DNA from: Megamonas sp. UBA1799
GTDB taxonomy: Bacteria; Bacillota; Negativicutes; Selenomonadales; Selenomonadaceae
Assembly: GCA_002319815.1 (NCBI GenBank)
Contig: DCFR01000066.1
Location: 2,239-59,127, forward strand
Direction: 5' to 3'
Length of the DNA stretch: 56,889 bases
Shown piece by piece: positions 51,327 through 56,889 of the stretch; positions within the stretch are counted from its first letter, which is position 1, and every line of letters begins with the position of its first letter. Below the pieces are notes generated by a model. It was not told where the DNA came from and searched no databases. It saw only the letters and a list, made by a program, of their open reading frames with translations. Position numbers and translations under genes: made by a program.

Positions 51327-51867
51327 GCGGGGAAAGTTGCTTCTGGGGGCTTTGCTGCTGCTGGTATTGGCGCTGATCCTCTGGGCGGTATTGACCGTGC
51401 CGCAGCCGCCAGCGCCATCTGAGCAAAGTGCGGCCTCACGGGTGATGGAATATGGAACGAATACGATCCGTGAGGAAAAAAATGGCCGGACCATCTGGGA
51501 GCTTACCTCCGATTCTACGGAGATGAATCTGGATACACAGGATACGGTCTGTGTGAACGTCCGGGGCCGTTTTTATGAAGATGACGGCAATGTGCTCGAT
51601 GTGACGGCGCCGCATGGCGTATATAGCGGCACAACGAAAAATATCCGCCTGGACGGCGGGGTCGTGGCGACGACTACGGATGGAGCCCGGCTTACCGGTG
51701 ATGCGCTGGAATGGGATGCGGCGAAGGCCTTACTGGCGGCAATCGGGCAGGCTAAAATTCATCGTGATGATATGGATGCTTCCGGTGATCGGATGGAAAG
51801 CTGGGATGGCTTTTCGGCTTTTAAAGCGATTGGCCATGCGCATATAGTAAAGGGGAAGGGAAAATGA
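51319..51867 (+). CDS. lptC: LPS export protein LptC
   Basis: A 182-residue protein with an N-terminal helix (about 5-24) followed by a beta-jellyroll of the LptC/OstA type (TDSTEMNLDTQDTV, repeated strands to the end). It sits on the periplasmic face of the inner-membrane Lpt complex and passes LPS to LptA. It overlaps the acyltransferase gene upstream and lptA downstream (ATGA), so the three are tightly coupled. Identity is supported more by layout than by strong motifs. Confidence 0.88.
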   Translation: MSKRGKLLLGALLLLVLALILWAVLTVPQPPAPSEQSAASRVMEYGTNTIREEKNGRTIWELTSDSTEMNLDTQDTVCVNVRGRFYEDDGNVLDVTAPHGVYSGTTKNIRLDGGVVATTTDGARLTGDALEWDAAKALLAAIGQAKIHRDDMDASGDRMESWDGFSAFKAIGHAHIVKGKGK

Positions 51868-52556
51868 AAAAAATCAACAAAAAGACAATCCAGATGACGG
51901 CGCTGGCCGCAGTAATCGGCTTATCTTTAAGTGCCGGCGCAGTGTATGCAGCCGATGAACCGGCGGAACTCAACGGCGATACAGTGGAATACAGCATGAA
52001 GACCGGCGAGATGACGGCGAACGGCAATGTTGTCATGAAGCAGGGCGGCGCCGTTATGACCGGCGCTCACGCCGTTTACAATACGAAGACGCAGCAGGGG
52101 CAAGTCACGGGCGGTGTTGTCGCCGATCGGGATGATATGCATATGACCTGCGCGAAGTTCACTGCGGACGGACAGAATCATCTGATTGCCGTCGGTGATG
52201 TTCATGCCGTCAAAGCGGATAAGACTTTTACCGGACCGCAGGCAGAATACTTCACGGACCAGGATTATGTTCGCATGGAGCAGGGTGGAACGATTACGAA
52301 TACGGATGGTTCCTTTACAGCGGATCATATGGAAGGCTGGCTTAAGGAAGATCATTTTAAAGGCGTGGGCAACGCGCATGTAATCAGTCCGCCGAAAGCA
52401 TTTGAAGGCGGCGGCGATCAGGCAGAGTATTTCGGCCAGGAAAATGGCAAGGCGGTATTCACCGGCAATGCCTGGGCAATTCAGGATAACAATACAATGA
52501 AGAGCCAGCGGTTGACGGTTTATCTTGACGAAGCCGGACAGGTTAAGACAGAATAA
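51864..52556 (+). CDS. lptA: LPS transport bridge protein LptA
   Basis: A 230-residue protein with a signal peptide ending AVYAAD, then OstA-type repeats (GDTVEYSMKTGEMTANGNVVMKQGG and further copies of the A-x-Y-x-T pattern). It forms the periplasmic beta-bridge between LptC and LptD. It is longer than E. coli LptA (185), enough for about one more OstA repeat. It is 17 nt upstream of lptB. LptD and LptE are not in the window. Confidence 0.9.
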   Translation: MKKINKKTIQMTALAAVIGLSLSAGAVYAADEPAELNGDTVEYSMKTGEMTANGNVVMKQGGAVMTGAHAVYNTKTQQGQVTGGVVADRDDMHMTCAKFTADGQNHLIAVGDVHAVKADKTFTGPQAEYFTDQDYVRMEQGGTITNTDGSFTADHMEGWLKEDHFKGVGNAHVISPPKAFEGGGDQAEYFGQENGKAVFTGNAWAIQDNNTMKSQRLTVYLDEAGQVKTE

Positions 52557-52573
52557 AGGCGGGGGCTTTACGC

Positions 52574-53293
52574 GTGCATATTGAAACAAAAAATCTGGTA
52601 AAAACCTATAAACGCCGCAATGTAGTCGACCGGGTTTCCCTGCGGGTTGATAAGGGGGAAATTGTCGGCTTGCTGGGACCGAACGGTGCCGGCAAAACGA
52701 CGACATTTTATATGATTGTCGGTCTGGAACAGCCAACCTTTGGCGATGTCTATATTTCGGATGTGAAGATCGGCAGGATGCCGATGTACAAGCGGGCGGA
52801 GCTGGGCATCAGCTATCTGGCGCAGGAAGCGTCTATTTTTCGCAAGCTGACCGTGGAAGAAAATCTGCTGTCGATTCTGGAAACGCTGCCGCTTTCCAAA
52901 GCGGAGCGGATGAGCCGGATTAATGCCCTGCTGGATGAGTTTCATATCAGCCATGTGCGGGAACGCAAGGGAACCGAGCTTTCCGGCGGCGAGCGCCGCC
53001 GGGTAGAGATTGCCCGCTGCCTGGCTCTCGAGCCGCAGTTTATTCTGCTCGATGAACCGTTTGCCGGCGTTGACCCGATCGCCGTGGCGGATATCCAGAG
53101 CATTATTGAATATTTGCGGCAGCGCGGCATGGGCATTTTGATTACGGATCATAATGTGCGCGAAACGCTGCATATTGTAGACCGTGCTTATATTATGAAC
53201 GAGGGAAAGATTCTGCTGGAAGGCGACAGCGCTACAGTTGCCAATGATGAGCTCGCAAAGAAATTCTATCTCGGGGAGAAATTCACCTTATAG
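52574..53293 (+). CDS. lptB: LPS export ATPase LptB
   Basis: A 239-residue ATPase with Walker A GPNGAGKTT, signature LSGGERRRVEIARC, Walker B FILLDEPFAGVDP and switch H in ITDHNVRETL; LSGGERRR with DEPFAGVDP is the characteristic LptB form. It powers LPS extraction through the LptF/G permease. The GTG start at 52574 is preceded by GGCGGGGGC. Confidence 0.95.
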   Translation: MHIETKNLVKTYKRRNVVDRVSLRVDKGEIVGLLGPNGAGKTTTFYMIVGLEQPTFGDVYISDVKIGRMPMYKRAELGISYLAQEASIFRKLTVEENLLSILETLPLSKAERMSRINALLDEFHISHVRERKGTELSGGERRRVEIARCLALEPQFILLDEPFAGVDPIAVADIQSIIEYLRQRGMGILITDHNVRETLHIVDRAYIMNEGKILLEGDSATVANDELAKKFYLGEKFTL

Positions 53294-53305
53294 GAGACAG
53301 GCTAA

Positions 53306-54397
53306 ATGCATATTCGGATTTTAGATAAGTATATATTCAAAGAAGTATTTCTGACCTTTGCTTTTGGCATTTGTGCCTTTTCTGCGGTGTTTGTCGGCTC
53401 CGGAACTTTGTTTCGGATTGCGCAGTATATTACCGATTATGGCGCGTCGTTGGCATCGGTGCTGAAGATTTTTGTCCTCAGCTTGCCGGGCATTGTCATC
53501 TGGACGTTTCCTATGTCCATGCTGCTGGCCAGTTTGCTGACCTTTGGCCGTTTTTCCAGTTCCAGTGAGATCACGGCGATGAAATCCTGCGGCATTGGTT
53601 TTTCCCGCATTGCCGCGCCGGCAATTTTGCTGGGCTTTATTGTCAGCCTCTTTGCCATCTGGTTTAATGAATATATTGTTCCCCGGTCTAATACGGCCTA
53701 TAATAATGTCGTGTATTATGAAATTCAGAAAAATACGGCGCCGCAGTCACAGGAACATATCATTGTCAAAGATATTGATCAGGGGAAAATTCGTCGGCTG
53801 GTGTATGCGCGTCGGTATGATGCCGCTACGGAAACCATGCAGGGTGTGACCATGCAGGTTTTTGCCGATGGCAAGGTCAGTCATGTGGAGAATGCCGAAT
53901 ATGCGGAGTGGAAAAGCGCGCAGTGGACGATGCATCAGGGAATTATCTACGATATTTCCGACGGTGAAACAGAGCATACGGTGCATTTTACAACGCAGGC
54001 GCTGCCAATCAATGAAAGTCCGCAGCAGATTGTGAGTGAGCAGAAAAAACCGGAAGAGCTCACAATGCGGGAACTGAAAGAACAGATTGAAATCATGAAA
54101 GCACAGTATGTGAATACTAAAAAGCTGGAAACGGAGCTTTATCAGCGGTATACAGTGCCAATGGCCAGTTTGATCTTTACGCTGGTCGGCATTCCGCTCG
54201 GGCTGCAGCCGAACCGCAACAGTTCTTCCATGGGGTTTGCAATCAGCATCGTGATCATTTTCATTTATTACAGTCTGATGACGCTGGCGGGAGCGATTGC
54301 ACAAAGCGGCGCCTTGCCGGCGGCGATGGCGGTCTGGCTGCCAAATTTCATCGGCTTGGTCGTGGGGCTGCTTCTCATGCGGCGGGCGGCCCGGTAA
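53306..54397 (+). CDS. LPS export permease, LptF/LptG family
   Basis: A 363-residue YjgP/YjgQ-family protein. Helices lie near 10-35, 55-85 and 100-120, a periplasmic jellyroll domain spans about 130-265, and three C-terminal helices occur around 270-360. Only one such gene is present beside lptB, whereas E. coli needs both LptF and LptG. Either the single protein forms a homodimer or a second copy lies elsewhere. TAGGAG lies before the ATG. Confidence 0.92.
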   Translation: MHIRILDKYIFKEVFLTFAFGICAFSAVFVGSGTLFRIAQYITDYGASLASVLKIFVLSLPGIVIWTFPMSMLLASLLTFGRFSSSSEITAMKSCGIGFSRIAAPAILLGFIVSLFAIWFNEYIVPRSNTAYNNVVYYEIQKNTAPQSQEHIIVKDIDQGKIRRLVYARRYDAATETMQGVTMQVFADGKVSHVENAEYAEWKSAQWTMHQGIIYDISDGETEHTVHFTTQALPINESPQQIVSEQKKPEELTMRELKEQIEIMKAQYVNTKKLETELYQRYTVPMASLIFTLVGIPLGLQPNRNSSSMGFAISIVIIFIYYSLMTLAGAIAQSGALPAAMAVWLPNFIGLVVGLLLMRRAAR

Positions 54398-54430
54398 TTC
54401 TATTTTCTGCAGAAGGGCAGGTGTGGTTTT

Positions 54431-55645
54431 ATGTATGGCGTGCTTCTTATTGTGGTTTTGGTTATCACCGGCGGCGCTATTGCTTTTATCGGCGATCGTC
54501 TGGGTTCAAAAATTGGTAAGAAACGGCTGTCCATTTTTGGGCTCAGACCACGCCACACGTCCATTCTCATTACGATTTTGACGGGAATCTGCATTACGAC
54601 GCTGACATTCGGCGTCATGGCCGCAGTTTCAGAAAATGTACGGACGGCGCTTTTCGGTATGGAAAAGCTGAACCGGACCATGCAGGAAACACAGTCCCGG
54701 TTACAGCAGGCGGGTTTTGACCTGGCGGATGCTCAGCAGGAGCAGCAAAAGGCGGCCGGGGAACTAAAAAAATCACAAGCAGAGGTCGATCGTCTGCAGA
54801 CGGAGCAGCAGACACTGACGGACAGGGCGCAGCAGCTGGCTGCTGGCAACGCCAGGCTGGAAGAGGCTAAGGCAACTTTGCTCGAACAAAATTCCGGGCT
54901 AACGACGGAGAATGGTCGACTGGCTGCGGGGAATGAAAAGCTGGCGTCGGCGAATGGGCAGCTGACGGAAAATAATAAGCAGTTGGAAAAGCGTACAACC
55001 GAACTGCGGCAGGGTCTGGAAACTATTCGCGAAGGCGACATCAGTTTTCGGGCCGGCGAAGTCATCGCCAGCGGCGTCATCCGGGGCAATCGTGCGGATG
55101 ATGAGGTGCGGGCGGACATGGGGACGCTCATTCAGCTGGCCAATCGCAATGTGGCGCAGCGGTTGGGCGTGAACGATGAGAGCAGTTCCATCTGGATTTA
55201 TCAGCCGGAGTACGATAAGGCGGCGGAAACCATTGCCCGGAGCCGTTCGGATATGGTGGTGCGCATTGTCGCGGCCGGCAATTTGGTCCGCGGCGAACCA
55301 GTTCGCACCAACTTACAGTTATTCCAGAACAGTGTTATTTACAAAAAAAATGAATTCATTATTGCGCGGCCGTTTAAAATGACCGGCAGCGGCAATGGCG
55401 AAGCGGAACATGTTGTGATGAGTTTTCTGCAGGATGTCAACGCAGCGGCCACAGCCCGCGGCATTTTGCCGGATCCGATCCGCGGTTCGGTCGGCGTTAT
55501 GGAAGGCTCGCAGTTCTATGATCTTGTGCAGACATTGTCGCCGCTTAATGGGACGGTGCTGCTGAGCGCCTATGCGCGAACCGACACGGATGCGCTGGGG
55601 CCGCTGCGCATCAATTTGAAGCTGGAGACTGACAAGACGCCTTAA
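54431..55645 (+). CDS. DUF3084-type membrane coiled-coil protein
   Basis: A 404-residue protein with two N-terminal helices (about 3-22 and 38-62). A long Gln/Glu/Leu heptad coiled coil follows (about 75-200), then a compact alpha/beta domain (about 205-400). This matches DUF3084 proteins known from cyanobacteria and Negativicutes, whose function is undefined. It lies 33 nt after the Lpt permease on the same strand, without a terminator between, which suggests a role in envelope maintenance. The promoter region after it shows two -10-like boxes but no strong -35. Confidence 0.7.
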   Translation: MYGVLLIVVLVITGGAIAFIGDRLGSKIGKKRLSIFGLRPRHTSILITILTGICITTLTFGVMAAVSENVRTALFGMEKLNRTMQETQSRLQQAGFDLADAQQEQQKAAGELKKSQAEVDRLQTEQQTLTDRAQQLAAGNARLEEAKATLLEQNSGLTTENGRLAAGNEKLASANGQLTENNKQLEKRTTELRQGLETIREGDISFRAGEVIASGVIRGNRADDEVRADMGTLIQLANRNVAQRLGVNDESSSIWIYQPEYDKAAETIARSRSDMVVRIVAAGNLVRGEPVRTNLQLFQNSVIYKKNEFIIARPFKMTGSGNGEAEHVVMSFLQDVNAAATARGILPDPIRGSVGVMEGSQFYDLVQTLSPLNGTVLLSAYARTDTDALGPLRINLKLETDKTP

Positions 55646-55710
55646 TCTATAATAGGAACAGGACATTCGGCTACAATAGAATTTTATAAGATCTAGAGGG
55701 AGGCAGTACG

Positions 55711-56115
55711 ATGCGAATAGCAGCAATTGATCCTGGCCGTGATAAATGCGGTATGGCCATTGTTGCCGGAGATGGAAAAGTTCTGGATCAGGCTGTGGTT
55801 GCTACGGTCTGGCTGGTTGAGGAACTTATGACCCGGGTCCGGTCGTACGGACCGGAACTGCTTCTTATCGGCAACGGAACGACGAGTGAGAAAGCGCAGG
55901 CCCGTATCCGGGAAGCATTGCCAGAGTTAAAAATCACGGTGGTGGATGAATATCGTACCACGGAAGATGCGAAACAGGTTTATTGGGAAGCCCATCCGCC
56001 GAAGGGCTGGAGACGTTTTTTTCCTACCAGTATGCAGGTGCCGCCGGTTCCGGTCGATGATTTTGTTGCCGTTATTATGGCGAAACGCTATCTGATCAAT
56101 CAAAACTATCGGTGA
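55711..56115 (+). CDS. RuvC/YqgF-like RNase H-fold protein
   Basis: A 134-residue protein whose N-terminus AAIDPGRDKCGMAIV is the first strand and catalytic Asp of the RuvX/RuvC-like RNase H fold. It has LLIGNGTTSEKAQARI in the middle and VDDFVAVIMAKRY at the end carrying acidic residues. Members include pre-16S rRNA processing factor YqgF, but this form is closer in shape to the small RuvC-like proteins of Firmicutes. AGGGAGG lies before the ATG. Confidence 0.7.
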   Translation: MRIAAIDPGRDKCGMAIVAGDGKVLDQAVVATVWLVEELMTRVRSYGPELLLIGNGTTSEKAQARIREALPELKITVVDEYRTTEDAKQVYWEAHPPKGWRRFFPTSMQVPPVPVDDFVAVIMAKRYLINQNYR

Positions 56116-56133
56116 TTTTCAGGGGGAGTCTAT

Positions 56134-56595
56134 ATGCCAATAAAAAAAGACCGTCCGGAATGGACGGAGTACTTTCTTGATATTGCGAAGGCGGTTGGCC
56201 GTCGTTCCACTTGTTTTCGACGGTGCTATGGCGCTATTATTGTCAAGGATAAAATTATCATCAGCACCGGCTATAATGGCGCGCCGCGCGGCGAGGCCAA
56301 TTGCATTGATACCGGGGTCTGCGAGCGCGAACGGCTGCATGTGCCGAAGGGGCAGAACTATGAGCTTTGCGTGGCCGTTCATGCCGAGCAAAATGCCATC
56401 ATCAATGCCGATCCGGTGAAGATGCAGGGCGCGACGATTTATATCGTTGGCTACAATGCGGACGGCACCCTGGCTTCGGGAAAACCCTGCCTTTTGTGCC
56501 GGAGGATGCTTCGCAACGCTATGCTGGGCGAAGTCGTTTATTTGGAAACAGACGGCAGCGTCGTGCGCTGTCATCCGAATGAAATAAGAGATTAA
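56134..56595 (+). CDS. Deoxycytidylate deaminase family protein (ComEB-like)
   Basis: A 153-residue zinc-dependent deaminase: HAEQNAI gives the zinc ligand His and catalytic Glu, and PCLLCRRML the two Cys ligands; STGYNGAPRGEANC is the family's N-terminal motif. It would convert dCMP to dUMP for thymidylate synthesis. In Firmicutes this family includes ComEB. AGGGGG lies before the ATG. The gene follows the RuvC-like gene by 18 nt and ends at a terminator. Confidence 0.88.
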   Translation: MPIKKDRPEWTEYFLDIAKAVGRRSTCFRRCYGAIIVKDKIIISTGYNGAPRGEANCIDTGVCERERLHVPKGQNYELCVAVHAEQNAIINADPVKMQGATIYIVGYNADGTLASGKPCLLCRRMLRNAMLGEVVYLETDGSVVRCHPNEIRD

Positions 56596-56622
56596 AAAGG
56601 CGCTGCGGTGGCAGCGCTTTTT
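56594..56622 (+). terminator. Intrinsic terminator after the deaminase gene
   Basis: GCGCTGC (56600-56606) pairs with GCAGCGC (56611-56617) over a 4-nt loop. It is flanked by A5 and T5, so it could work in both directions. Confidence 0.85.
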
Positions 56623-56690
56623 AGTTTCCATCGTACATATTCTGGTAATGAAGTCATAAAAGGCAATTTTACAACGGTCTGTAGCTTTAC

Positions 56691-56889
56691 GGCAGGGGAC
56701 CTCATCCGTCGGTTCTCTGCGCTGACGCTGCGTTCACTGCCACCTTCCCCAACGGGGGAAGGCAATACGCTGCGCTTCCAATCGACGTTCTGTTGCGTTA
56801 TTGTTGCGCGCGCTCCCGGTTGTCTGTCTGTTTCGCTGTTGCCGTACGTGCTTCGTTGCCGTGTCCTTAGCCTTCTCCCGTTGGAGAAG
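56691..56889. repeat. Intergenic palindromic repeat element, runs off the window
   Basis: No gene is seen in 56623-56889. A segment starting GGCAGGGGACCTCATCCGTC leads into a palindrome CCTTCCCC-AACG-GGGGAAGG (56743-56762). At the edge, CTTCTCC-CGTT-GGAGAAG (56872-56889) is a second, similar palindrome whose loop is the reverse complement of the first, so the two may be inverted ends. The style matches dispersed intergenic repeats of Firmicutes rather than coding DNA. Confidence 0.6.

Overview
The window looks like chromosomal DNA of a diderm Firmicute of the class Negativicutes (Sporomusa/Selenomonas/Veillonella relatives). It combines Firmicute traits (strong AGGAGG-type ribosome sites, TTG/GTG starts, YesM/YesN-type two-component genes, Clostridia-like group II intron debris) with a nearly complete gene set for an LPS-bearing outer membrane. 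The genus cannot be fixed from the sequence alone. No rRNA, complete tRNA or CRISPR array is visible.

Positions 1-2000 are accessory DNA. Two 104-bp direct copies of the 3' part of a tRNA-Ser(CGA) gene plus its terminator (356-459 and 1891-1994) bracket a 1.5-kb segment. That segment holds a group II intron fragment and a zeta-type toxin-antitoxin pair. It has the form of a remnant or satellite island at a tRNA attachment site, with a further element probably lying to the left. Next, on the minus strand, comes a two-gene unit made of a four-domain persulfide/CoA-disulfide reductase fusion and thioredoxin (2026-4816).

Positions 5300-10200 form a cyclic-di-GMP signalling block: an HD-GYP-like protein followed by a four-gene operon with the layout of Pseudomonas SiaABCD (PP2C phosphatase, SiaB-type kinase, SiaC-type partner switch, diguanylate cyclase). 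A convergent enoyl-CoA hydratase/isomerase gene shares a bidirectional terminator with it.

Positions 11200-20020 hold an AfuABC/FbpABC-like ABC importer (binding lipoprotein, fused double permease, ATPase). It is followed by a second binding lipoprotein translationally coupled to a LytS/YesM-type histidine kinase and an AraC-type response regulator, then a MATE exporter.

Positions 20150-54400 are one long outer-membrane biogenesis locus, all on the plus strand. It starts with an Mla phospholipid transporter (MlaE, MlaF and an MlaD that ends in a predicted beta-barrel), a TolC-like channel and TamB. Then come a small sigma factor, a single-span membrane protein, BamA, a barrel-like protein of unknown function and three Skp/OmpH-like proteins. 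LpxD, a small barrel-like protein and an LpxL-type acyltransferase follow. The rest is lpxC-fabZ-lpxA-lpxI-lpxB-msbA-waaA/lpxK-kdsB-kdsA-kdsD-kdsC-lpxL-lptC-lptA-lptB-lptFG. Together these make Kdo2-lipid A, flip it, carry it across the periplasm, insert outer-membrane proteins and move phospholipids. Intergenic hairpins and internal promoters divide the array into sub-units.

The right end carries a DUF3084 membrane/coiled-coil protein, a RuvC/YqgF-fold protein, a ComEB-type deaminase and a non-coding repeat made of GC-rich palindromes.

Most worth a second look: the tandem tRNA-Ser att copies, the Sia-like module beside a degenerate HD-GYP protein, the second binding protein attached to the two-component system, the barrel-tailed MlaD, the sigma factor plus single-span protein between tamB and bamA, the unknown barrel protein behind bamA, and the WaaA-LpxK fusion.
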